Below are positions 54,828-64,000 of a stretch of 64,000 bases of DNA, piece after piece. A program made the translations under genes and the position numbers. Source of the DNA: Poa pratensis (taxonomy: Eukaryota; Streptophyta; Magnoliopsida; Poales; Poaceae); NCBI GenBank assembly GCA_947311845.1, contig CAMZMU010000059.1, positions 35,408,063 through 35,472,062 on the forward strand, given 5' to 3'. Under the pieces are notes generated by a model. That model saw only the letters and a program-made list of their open reading frames with translations. It was not told the origin of the DNA and did no database searches. Each line of letters opens with the position of its first letter. The first letter of the stretch is position 1.

Positions 54828-55972
54828 TTAAAACATTCGCCCCTTGCTCTTCTTTGAGCTCTCAGTGACACTAACTTGTCTTCCCATGGTGGTTTTTCAT
54901 GCTTCCTTCCACCAGCTGCAGGAGTATCCAACACACCTTTCTGTGCAAAATTGTTGGTTCCATGCTTCTTATAGTCTTGTTTGAACTTACTAGCCATGTA
55001 CACTCTAGACTCCTCCAATAATTCCTCCTGTGTTTCTGCTAGAGATAATGCCATATCCACTGTCTTCGGCTTGTGGAGTTTAATTGCTTTCTGAATTTCC
55101 CTCTTCAGTCCATTAACAAATTTTGTGACGAAGAACGCCTCATCATAGTGCTTGTTGTGCACTAGCACTTGTGCCTCAGCTCTTCAAACTTCTGGTAATA
55201 GTTTGCCACAGTATCTGTTTGCTTACATCGCTCCAAAGCTTCCAAGTAACGGTGATGCTTATCTTTGCCAAACTTGGTATGCATTGCCACAACCAATTCT
55301 TCCCAGCTTTCCACTTCATTTTCAGCTTCATAAGATTGCAGCCACAGAGCAGCATTGCCTCTGAAGTGCATTGTTGCGAAACTCGCCCATGTATCACGAG
55401 GAACATTGTACAAGCTAAAGTACTTCTCTGCTACACCTCGCCACCACTTTGGATTTTCACCATCAAACTTTGGAAAGTCAGTTTTAGGTACTCTACCACC
55501 TCCATTGTATCTATTGCCTCTGCTAGCTAAAATGGTGCTACCATCGAGGTCATCCTCACGGTGCGAGGACTCACCGAGATCAAACTGAACCGGTGTGTTG
55601 TGGAAGTTCCTCCTGCCTTGCTGAGCCTCAATGTGTGCTCTGCCCAGAGTTGAATTCAGGGTAGCCACCCTTGCCTCAGCTTCCATTGGTCCTGTGCTGA
55701 GGTGTCTCTGTTTCTGCAGTGGTTCTCATTGCCTCCAACACTGCAACCCTGTTCCCCATTTCATCCATTGTGTTCTGCAATTTCAATATGGTACCATCTA
55801 CCTGTGGCATCCATGTGCTCATCCCTTGAGCGTCTCTGCCATGGACTTGAGAGAATCCGCCACAGTCGCACCCTGGGTCTTGAGATCCGTCAGGTCTGAC
55901 TGCACCTTGTCCATCGCCGCCACCATCGCCGCCGTGAAGCACACGAATCAAGCCGTTAACCCGGGATTTCAC
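54776..55972 (-). pseudogene. Chromovirus gag
   Basis: Minus strand. The gag domain has FPKFDGENPKWWRGVAEKYF and FRGNAALWLQSYE near 55320-55480. The zinc knuckle half CFNCG is near 54840. Frameshifts near 55680, 55165 and 54820 break it. Upstream DNA to 56225 is leader. Confidence 0.75.
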
Positions 55973-56225
55973 CGCTCACGGATGATCCGCAAGCAACCGG
56001 TCACCGCCGCTCGACTTGTGCCCGAACTGTCTACCGCCGCCGTTTCGCCGCCGAGGTGGTGCCCCAACGCGCAACCACCGCTCCGCCGCCGCGAAATCCG
56101 AGGTAAACCGTGGGATTTTACAGGAGATCCTAACCACAATTCACTCGATCTCGACTCGCCTCCGCTGGATTTCAAACTCGCTCGATCTTGTGGCTAACCT
56201 ACACTCTCAGATCCAGCCGGAAATT

Positions 56226-56240
56226 GGCTACTGATACCAA
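56226..56240 (-). other. Chromovirus primer binding site
   Basis: On the minus strand TTGGTATCAGTAGCC starts one base inside the internal region after the LTR end. TGGTATCAG is the standard complement of initiator tRNA-Met used by chromoviruses. Confidence 0.8.
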
Positions 56241-56241
56241 A

Positions 56242-56579
56242 TGTAATAGGATCGGTCGCAACACTATGAATTAAGTCTCAAAGTACAGGCTACAGTACCA
56301 AATCACGATACAAACGGCGGCGCGCCGCTGAATTCAGAGGAATGAACTCAGTTCATCCGAAAGGGGAGAGAGATTACAACCCCACAGGGGAATTATGATT
56401 CTAGTTCATCGATGTCTTTCTTCTCCTCCAAGTCCTGCCCTATATCCCGTGAGCTGGTCGGGTCGGACACTTCCACCTGGGCCTCCTCCTGGGTACGTTC
56501 ATGGGCTTCGCGAATCCGTTGCCGGCCCATGGCCCTTCTCTTGTTACGCAACGCCTGCTGGAGGTACGTAGTCGTGACA
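56242..56579 (-). repeat. Chromovirus 5' LTR
   Basis: 338 bp, the same length as the 3' LTR, followed on the + strand by the target duplication ACAGG and then the DUF1618 exon. On the minus strand it holds the upstream signals of the element. Confidence 0.9.
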
Positions 56580-57868
56580 ACAGGGGAGTGGGACGAGCGG
56601 CAGCTATTCGTTCCGGCCACAATACCCGAGGATTGGGGGCGAATGCAGATAGACACGAACCACAAAGTGCTGGCATTCGGCGACCGGCTGTGGTGGGTCG
56701 ACCTCACCTGGAGCGCCTTCTCCGTCGACCCCTTCTGCGACCAGCCAGAGCATCGGTTCGTCGAGCTACCCGAGGGCAGCGTGCTCTCGGATTTCGACGC
56801 AATGGAGAATCTGGTGCTGGGCAAGCGCCGCCTCATTGGGGTCAGCGAGGGGAAGCTGCATTACATTGAGCTGTCAACTGAAAAGGAGCCTTTCATCATC
56901 AGATCGTTTTCGCTTGACGACGAAGGATGCTGCTGGAAGCTTACACGCGAGGCAAAAGTTTACCTAGTCTTGCCCAACAAACCCAGAGCACTGGCCAAGC
57001 ACATGCCGTGGATTGCTGCCATAGATCCATTCAACTCCAACATTCTGTATTTCCAATCTGGCCACGCTATTTTTGCCGTGGACATGGCTAATGGGGAGGT
57101 GATTGGGAAGATGCCCTTTCCAGATAGCATCATAGGTTTAAGCCCTTGCAACACTGCTTTCTTTGTGCCGTGCGTGCTCCCAACATGGCTTGAATCAAAC
57201 CATATCCCTGGTGCAGGTATACATATACTTCTCTAAGTTGCTTGTTCCATACACTGGACAATGCAGCTCTGAAATCCGTTTTTACTATTTTTTTGAGGTT
57301 TGTTTTTACTATAATTGTTAGGCTGCTTTAGTTTAGCTTATCTTTCAAATCATGTGCTTCAGTGCTTGGAACCTTGTCACAGTATTGATTGGTTTGTTAA
57401 TACACACAAATTTATTTGTTTGAAGTTTCTGGAGTGATTTGGTCGCTGATACCTTATCTTAAGTATTGTGTAGAGTTAATCATTGCACTCATACAATTCA
57501 GAACTAAATAGGCCATTATTAGCAGTGATTGTTTTTCAGAATACGGGAGGCTGAATTTGGTATTGTTAGATAACTGGTGTATTTGTTGATTTCATTAGAC
57601 ATTGGATTGTATATCATGTACAGTAAACATGTTTTTCTTCCATATTTACTGTCAACATATATATTGCAGGTGTTATGTTAATGACTAAACGGTGTTTTCC
57701 ACTTCAATGATTGGTTTAACATGTATAGCTCACTGTTCTGTGTTATTTATGTTTTAAGTTCTTGTACCTATGGATATAATTGAAGGTACACTTTTGAGAA
57801 AGACAACTAATTGCACAAGGAAGACTTTGGCAGACATGTTGGTTCGTGTAGACAAACACCAGAAGTGA

Positions 57869-59480
57869 AGCACGCCAGCTAACTTATCTTTGGTACTCTC
57901 TCTTAAATCATTCTTTCTTGTTTGGACACCTTTTTTTTTGTTGGATATTTAGTCATATTTGTTTATTTTTTCGTGATCATGATTCTGCATTTCTCCTACT
58001 CTGCCTGTGCAATGTCTACTTGCAGAAACAAATATTGTGGTCATGTTTCCAAGTCACTATATTGAAGTGGTTTGATATATACTGTAGTACTACTGTTATC
58101 CTTAATTCCAACTCGTTTTCTAGAATCTTGTTCAGTTTCATATGGCTATGAGCCTATGATAATAGGATGGTGTCTTAGGTTCTCGATTGCATCATAGATG
58201 GTTCCTTTTCTCAAGCATGTGTATTCATAGGAGAATCAAGGGATGCTGCTTGAATATGTTCCTTACACATTACCTCTGATGCTTAACTGCTTGTCACCAT
58301 TTACCTTGTGTGAATTAAAAGGAAACCCTGCCTTTTCACCAAGATAAGTTTCTTGTCTTTCATTAGTCAGTATCCTGAAATAGTTATCCCAAATTAAGAC
58401 TGAACCGAAGTATGTTGCATGCTCTTTCTTACCAAGTGAGCTGTAAATTTACTTCCCACCAAAACCGAAATGTTATCTAAGTATGTCATTACCAAATCTG
58501 GAAGGCTTTTGATATATCTTCTTACTCTTTTTTTTCCTTGCAGATTTCTTAAATTTGACTGGCAGTGAAGTTGATTTTTTTTTGGGAATGGAGCAACGTT
58601 GATGGTGGCACCTCAAGGACATGGACCCTCACTTTGGAGAAGTCCGGGACAAGTTTGGGCTTGCTTATTTGCTGATGCAGTCCTCTTTGAAACAGGTGGA
58701 TGTTCTTATTTTGGGGCTACATTTCACAGCAGTTTGGATGGCAGTCTTTAGAAATGCAATGTTACTTACACAAGAAATTATGCTTTCTTATGTGTAAAAT
58801 ATTAATGCACTTGCGTGTTAATCTTAAGTTCACTTTGCTCATCATGAAAATTAGGATATGTTTGATCGGATTAAATTGACGTGCATTGTATTTCTATGCT
58901 GATGATAAGAAATGCATGCACTCTCTTAATCTTATTAGACGACTCTGCATAACTAGAAAATGAACTGTTCCTGGGCCTAAATGTTAGTTTAATATCGATA
59001 TATGGGTTGTAGGAAACACCAGTTCACGACCACCATTTATCTTAGAACTTAAATCTTGAATCTGTTTTCTTTCTTCAAAAACATGGAATGCCCTTGTGTT
59101 AGCCCAGTAGCATGTTTTGCTTCCGTTGCCAATGCCTAATCTGGCTTGGCTAAGCAAGATAAGTTGCAAAACCAAACGCACCCTATGTCACTCCATTTGG
59201 TAGAGAGAAACAAAAACCCAATACTCAAATTGTGGTTGAGTCGTGTTGAACTACGCATTTTTAAATTGACCAACTGCTAGACTCCACCGCGAGATGCGAA
59301 TTGTTGAGTTTCCTAGATGCATACTACTCAGGCTATCATCAATCTTCATGGCCGAAGAAAACGCAAAGAAGACAAACTTCATCCGAAAATCCTTTTCTAC
59401 GTGCACTACGGGTCCTCCTCCCCGCCCTTTGACCCCTTTCTTTTCTTACCTCCACCCTTCCCCACCCCTTAGACGGCACT
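57869..59480. other. Intergenic region after DUF1618 copy 1
   Basis: The part up to about 58150 is duplicated after copy 2 (shared CCTTAATTCCAACTCGTTT at 58098 and 62893), so it belongs to the tandem duplication. The rest is AT-rich with no gene that I can support. Confidence 0.5.
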
Positions 59481-59492
59481 GGCGACACGTTG

Positions 59493-59578
59493 TCGAGAAT
59501 GGAGCAAGGTGGCATCCGAGCACTGGACTTATCGGTCGAGAATGGAGCAAGGTGGCATCCGAGCACTGGACTTATCGG
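59493..59578. repeat. Two tandem units of 43 bp
   Basis: TCGAGAATGGAGCAAGGTGG... repeats perfectly at 59493-59535 and 59536-59578. The surrounding DNA shows no gene. Confidence 0.9.
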
Positions 59579-60010
59579 TGGGTGCCAGTGCGGCGCCGGA
59601 ACAGGAGAAGAAGGAGGTGCGGGGGGTTTAGTGTCAACCCCAGTAACAAAAAAGAATTCCATAAAGACCTGGTATCCAACACCATGATAAAATACCGCCC
59701 TAATGATTAGACCATGTCCCTGAGATTTGATAAAAAAAAGTGCATTAGCGGTTAATACGTTGTAATTAGATAAGTTATTTGGAATATGACGGAACGAAAG
59801 ACCAAGGAAAGGTGAGGGATGGTCGGGGGTGGCGGCGGACCGGCGGAGGGGGCGATTTGAGAGGGCGAGGCGGCGAGACGGTCGCGGGTAGGGTGGCAGG
59901 CGGTTCGACCGCCGGTGGATGCATGGGTGGAAACGATCTTCTTCCTCCTGGCATCCTTGCCGTTTTGCGGTCACAATCCGCGCGCATCTAATCTAGCCTC
60001 GTCCAGCTTC
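59579..60010. other. Intergenic stretch
   Basis: Mixed GC- and AT-rich sequence with short frames on both strands. None resembles a known protein. Confidence 0.4.
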
Positions 60011-60250
60011 ATCGCACCTTGCGGCACCTTCTGCCGTTCAGCCTAAAAAACACCGGGTCCACCTTCCAGCGGCTCATGAGCCTCATCCTCAGGGCCCAAC
60101 TTGGAAGAAATGCTGATGTATGTGTTGACAACGTTGTCATCAAAAGCACATTGGCGGCATCACAGCCCTGAAGATCTTGGAGAAACATTCTCCAACCTTC
60201 GCAAGTATTTTATGACACTCAACCCGGAGAAATACGCCTTGGATCGTCCA
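60011..60250 (+). repeat. Gypsy reverse transcriptase fragment
   Basis: Translates, with small gaps, as FSLKNTGSTFQRLMS, then DVCVDNVVIKS and FASIL / LNPEKYALD-like blocks, matching the reverse transcriptase region around the catalytic site. The catalytic VDD reads VDN, and the frame changes twice. A short decayed relic with no LTRs. Confidence 0.65.
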
Positions 60251-60576
60251 CGGCGTTTAACCCGCCATCCTCAATCCTAGCCGGTCCTCCAAAATATATG
60301 GACGAGCTTTTGAAAATTCGTGAATTTCAACAAAAAAGAGAATTACAACTTCATTTCTTAAAATCTCTAACTATTTTTTTGAAACAAAAATCTCTAACTA
60401 TTATCATTGGCTTTCTTCTAAATTTCTAGTGGGTTTTAACAAAATCCAAAAACTTTAACTACATGGGGATGGGCATTAGAAAATGAAAAACATTATTAAG
60501 TTTCAAGAAACTTTCAGAAATTCGGGGAAAAGTTTTAAACATCATTTGCCAGCTTAAAAAAACAAAAACTTCCTCT
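60251..60576. other. AT-rich spacer
   Basis: I see nothing coding. The duplicated DUF1618 promoter region starts at about 60577. Confidence 0.5.
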
Positions 60577-60775
60577 TGTCGTCTTCTCCGTGAGACCATC
60601 CGGGCTGACCCGGGCCCCGAAGAACGCTCGATGTGACCTTTCCTCTTGGCAGAAAGATGGCAGAGCTGCACGGACCGAGTCCATGTGCACCAAACCAAAC
60701 CCCTTCTTCTTTCCCCACCACCGGCACCACAGATCCCTCGCGCGAAACCCCTCCCTCTCCACTTCCACAAGCTAG

Positions 60776-62609
60776 ATGTCCCTCCTTCTCCGTCACCTCG
60801 CCAGCGCCGGCGCCGTCTCGGCGCCCCTCCGCCGCTCCCTCTGCACGGCGGCCTCGCGCCCTCCCTGGTCCATGGTCTACAGCAGGGCGGCGCTGGACGC
60901 GTCAGGGGCCCCGTCGCCGGGCGCGCGCGTGTCCTTGGACCTCGACGCGGCCCCGTACGTCTCCCAAATCTCCGTCCCCGCCCACCTCGCCGACGGCATG
61001 GACTTTTCCGTCGCAAGCGTCCGCGCCACGAGCTCCGACGGCCTCCTCCTCGTCGACCTGGCAGAGACCCGCCACTGCTTTCCTGCCTCTCCGCACTTCC
61101 TCGAATCCATTGACAGCGGAATGCTACAAGTACTGGCCGCGGCTGGGGCCGCCTCCGAGCTGGACGTCACGCGCTTCGTCTGCAACCCTCAGCGGCGAGC
61201 TGTTCCGCCTCCCTGTCCCGGACATGGATGTCGTCCCTGACTCGAGTTCGGCTTTCGGCCTGCTCACCCAGTCCGACGACGGCTCCCACGGCCCGCCTGA
61301 TCGATACGTGGTCGCTCAGCTCGGCGTCCGGCCAGGGGCAGGGGGCAACCGCATGGTGGTGCGTCGGTTTCTGTCCGAAACAGGGGAGTGGGACGAGCGG
61401 GAGCCATTGCCCTGTCTCGTGCCGTCAAGGATGCCCCGTCGGCAGCCAATGCAGGTACACACAAGCAACGACGTACTGGCGTTCGGCGACCGGCTGTGGT
61501 GGTTCGACGTGACCTGGGGCGCCATCTCTCTTGATCCCTTCAGCGACCGGCCCGACATTCGATTCGTCGAGCTGCCACGGGACAGCGTGCTGTCTGAAGT
61601 CTCAAGACAGGAGAAAATGTTGCTGGGCAAGCGCCGGATCATGGGTGTCAGCGAGGGAAGCTGCGCTATGTCGAGCTGTGGACTAAAACAGAGCCCTTCC
61701 TCGTCAGGTCGTTTTCACTCGACGACGAGGGATGCTGCTGGAAGCTCACGCTTGAGAATACAATTACCGCAGTCAACTTGCCCAACAATATCAAACCACA
61801 AGCAGATCACTTGCCGTGGATTACCGCCATAGATCCGTTCGATGCCAACATTCTGTATTGCCACTATGGTCGTACTTCTTTTGCCTTGGACTTGGCTAAG
61901 AGGGAGGCGATTGCGGAGAGACCTTTTCCAGATAGCATCCCAGGTCTAAGCATGTACAGCAGCAATTTCTATCTGCCGTGTGTGCTCCCAACATGGCTTG
62001 AATCAAGCTCTATTCCTTGTGCAGGTATATATATGCTTCTTGAACAATGCTTGTCTGATACTACATTGCATATTTAGGAGTTGAAAGTTAACTGTACTAT
62101 AATTGTTAGATTGCACAGGTGTTGGTTTACCATTTTCTTATATCATGTGCTCCGGATTTTGTGCACAACATGAACTACTTGTTGATAGAGACTAACTGTA
62201 ACTGTGTTGAAGTTTCTGTAGGCAGAGTTATCTGTTTATCTTCAGCGATAACTTAAATGTTGACTAGACTTATTCACCGCAAATAGGCTAAGTAAATTGG
62301 CCATTACTGTCCTTGTTTGTTAAAATATTGAAGGCAGCATTTGGATTGTCTGTCATCTGAAAATTGTTTTGCTTCTATAGTTATTATTCATGTGTAGTAG
62401 TGCAACTACCTTGTTAAATTCCTAAACCGTGGTTTCCAATTCAATTCTTGCCGTAACTGACAAACATAGACTTCCCTCGTAGTCCTGTACCATTTTTATC
62501 ATAACTTAATGTATTTATAAACATAATTGAAGGAACCCTTTCAAGAAAGAAGACCAATAGTGAAAGGAAGACTTTGGCTGACATATTGGTTCGTGCTGAC
62601 AGAGACTAG
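60776..62609 (+). pseudogene. DUF1618-family gene, copy 2, with two indels
   Basis: Paralogue of the gene at 46450. Exon 1 is 60776-62024, exon 2 is 62533-62609 (ending ILVRADRD and a stop). The N-terminus MSLLLRHLASAGAVSAPLRRSL is presequence-like. Compared with copy 1, two bases are missing near 61187 (after FVCNP) and one near 61658 (after GVSEG). The net loss is three, so the frame is correct before 61187 and after 61658, but between them the start-frame hits a stop at 61240. Conserved blocks (FRLPVPDMDV, VLAFGDRLWWFDVTWGAISLDPF) lie in that middle part. Either a pseudogene or two sequencing errors. Confidence 0.8.
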
Positions 62610-64000
62610 AAAACTTGAAGCGCTCAGCTAACTTACCTGCGGTACTTCCTCTTAAGTAAGTATTTATTGTTTGACTACACCTTGTTTTGTTTGATATATT
62701 CATGTAAATCTTCCTCCTTTAACGATTCTGCATTTCTCGTATACTGTACAATTGTACATGCAATGCATTGCAGAAACAAGTAGTTTTAGACTTTTGGTCA
62801 GGTTTACGGGTCACTATGTTGGTCATGTTTAGAGGTCACTATGTTGAACCGGTTGTCTTGTTTAATATTTATATTACAATGCTATCGATATCCTTAATTC
62901 CAACTCGTTTGATTAAACGGTGTTGAGTTACATATGTCAGTCACCGGGAAATCAGGACTAGCGCAATAATTGCATTCTGTAGCAATGATGTAAAATGCTT
63001 AGGCAAATGGATATCATATATGTCTGACACTCATCCCCATATATATGTAGCATTTCAAATCATACGAACTCTTCATTGACTGTCCTGCAGCAGTATAACT
63101 CATGTCACACACACACACACACACATACACACTTGAATGAAAAAAACGTTGAACTATTTTTTAATATGTTAATGTAAATATATGTAAAATATCCAAATTT
63201 CATTTATATGCTGATAAAGTTAGACAATAGGATTGAATAAGTTTGCAACTGAACTCTGAAAATTATTCGAGTAGTTCATTTGCAAGAGAGAACTACCCGC
63301 TGAATGCCAATCGCGTACCCACTACCCTTTTCTCTTACAATGTCTGGGATGGTTACTATACCTGCTCCCTGCCAAATTCTATTGAGGAACATTTTTCTGA
63401 TTCACCAGGCCTGTCTTATTATCACAAAGTTAAAACTTGGAATGTGAAAAATCATAAGGGTTATGGAGCTTAGCAGAGCATTTTCATCAGGATGAGCCAT
63501 TGGTTTCTTATCATTTATAAATATTATCACCTACTGATCTTGCCTAAACTGGCTTTTTGCTCTTGCTACTTCGTCACCTGACCACATAGGAATTTTTACT
63601 TCAATAGCAAATAAACAGAGCATGTCGCAGTGTGCAGGTGGCATCTCATTTTGTCATTTGCTCGAAAGCAATTTGAATGGGAATCTGCTTGTGCTTCTGT
63701 GTACTTCTTAACTCATGTTTCAGTTCACTTGTATTTAAGTTGAGCTCAAGAATAAATAAGGAGAAAAAGATATCTTTTGTTTATGTTTGGTGTTTTCTCC
63801 ATACCTGTGTTCAGGTGTTTCTAGTGTCTATTTATTTTTGGAAATCATGACAAACATATCGGTGAGACTCATGTTTACATTTTGGTTTGCAGATTACTTC
63901 AGTTGTCAGATAAGGGTTGTTTTGGAGGACTCGGAAATTGACGGTGGTAGTGTCCTGAATTCTCATTTTGTGGGGAATTCCATGTGAAGTTTGGGCTTAT
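62610..64000. other. AT-rich intergenic DNA to window end
   Basis: Up to about 62920 it matches the flank of DUF1618 copy 1. Beyond that I found no gene. A short open frame at 63243-63473 (76 residues) resembles nothing I know. Confidence 0.5.
63106..63132. repeat. CA microsatellite
   Basis: A run of CA dinucleotides with one interruption (ATAC) near 63125. Confidence 0.95.

Larger units (their letters stand above)
47043..56579 (-). mobile_element. Reina-type chromovirus inserted in a DUF1618 exon
   Basis: LTRs of 338 bp at 47043-47380 and 56242-56579 differ at about seven positions. The target duplication ACAGG is at 47038-47042 and 56580-56584. Coding is on the minus strand: gag, protease, RT, RNase H, integrase, chromodomain. 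The primer site complements initiator tRNA-Met. Without the foreign block at 48106 to about 52035, the element is about 5.6 kb, the usual size for Reina. The short LTRs and chromodomain also fit Reina; the clade assignment is an inference. Confidence 0.9.
46450..57868 (+). pseudogene. DUF1618-family gene, copy 1, split by a retrotransposon
   Basis: Grass-specific DUF1618-type protein of unknown function. Coding parts: 46450-47042, then after the insertion 56585-57216, intron, and exon 57786-57868 ending TGA. The N-terminus (MRPLLRRLAGAVSVPLRRTL) is Arg-rich without acids, like a mitochondrial presequence. The first part contains VYSRAALDASG and FVCNPLSGQLFRLPVPDMD; the second contains VLAFGDRLWWVDLTWSAFSVDPF, typical of the family. 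Lengths 593 + 632 + 83 = 1308 bp, exactly 436 codons, so the gene seems to have been intact before insertion. As it stands the frame runs into the LTR and stops at 47070. Confidence 0.85.

Noticed and set aside
60459..61016. 185-residue minus frame overlapping DUF1618 copy 2
   Set aside because: It is an antisense shadow of the GC-rich coding exon and its leader.
1..64000. tRNA, rRNA or CRISPR features
   Set aside because: None was seen on reading either strand. The direct repeats found all belong to transposons or short tandem duplications.

Overview
The window is nuclear DNA of a large-genome grass. The retrotransposon types, the MITE termini (Stowaway ends beginning CTCCCTCCGT), the DUF1618 gene pair and the selenoprotein-T-like gene all fit the Triticeae (wheat, Aegilops, barley or rye). 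No database was searched, so the tribe is an inference. Most of the window is nested transposable elements. Four host-type genes are recognisable, all on the + strand and most of them damaged.

Layout. (1) 1-29.7 kb is a nest of Ty3/gypsy elements of the Tat lineage. Positions 1-650 are the end of a related LTR. Positions 651-1750 and 26002 to about 29680 are two halves of a host element, read at its 3' side, which carries a multi-exon antisense gene. A second Tat element is inserted in an exon of that antisense gene, with the 5-bp target duplication TCCCG at 1746-1750 and 26002-26006. This inner element appears twice: a truncated copy (1751-11464), then 13 Ns, then a complete copy (11482-26001). 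The Ns are followed by CCCG and a fresh LTR start. That pattern looks like one locus assembled twice, not a biological tandem array. (2) 29.7-39.0 kb holds a possible LINE tail, a Stowaway MITE, a 1-kb Harbinger-like element, a full-length LINE with a 12-bp target duplication and an open ORF2 (31774-36767), a possible Helitron end, a GC-rich DNA-element fragment, another Stowaway and another Harbinger-like MITE. (3) 39.57-44.62 kb is a four-exon selenoprotein-T-like gene with a one-base break in exon 1 and a 3.9-kb second intron full of repeats. (4) 45.2-62.6 kb holds a tandem pair of DUF1618 genes. A Reina-type chromovirus (47043-56579, minus strand, target duplication ACAGG) sits inside exon 1 of the first. 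Its integrase is split by a block of nearly 4 kb carrying an open plant organelle RNA recognition (PORR) gene and a decayed mitochondrial carrier gene. The second DUF1618 copy has two small indels in exon 1. (5) 62.6-64 kb is AT-rich intergenic DNA with a CA microsatellite.

How it fits together. The nesting order can be read from target duplications and split reading frames: DUF1618 gene, then the chromovirus in its exon, then the PORR/carrier block in the chromovirus integrase. At the other end: host Tat element, then the inner Tat element in its antisense-gene exon. The points most worth checking are the duplicated assembly, the PORR gene inside a retrotransposon, the transposon-borne antisense genes with their repeated polypurine-tract-like motifs, and the full-length LINE.
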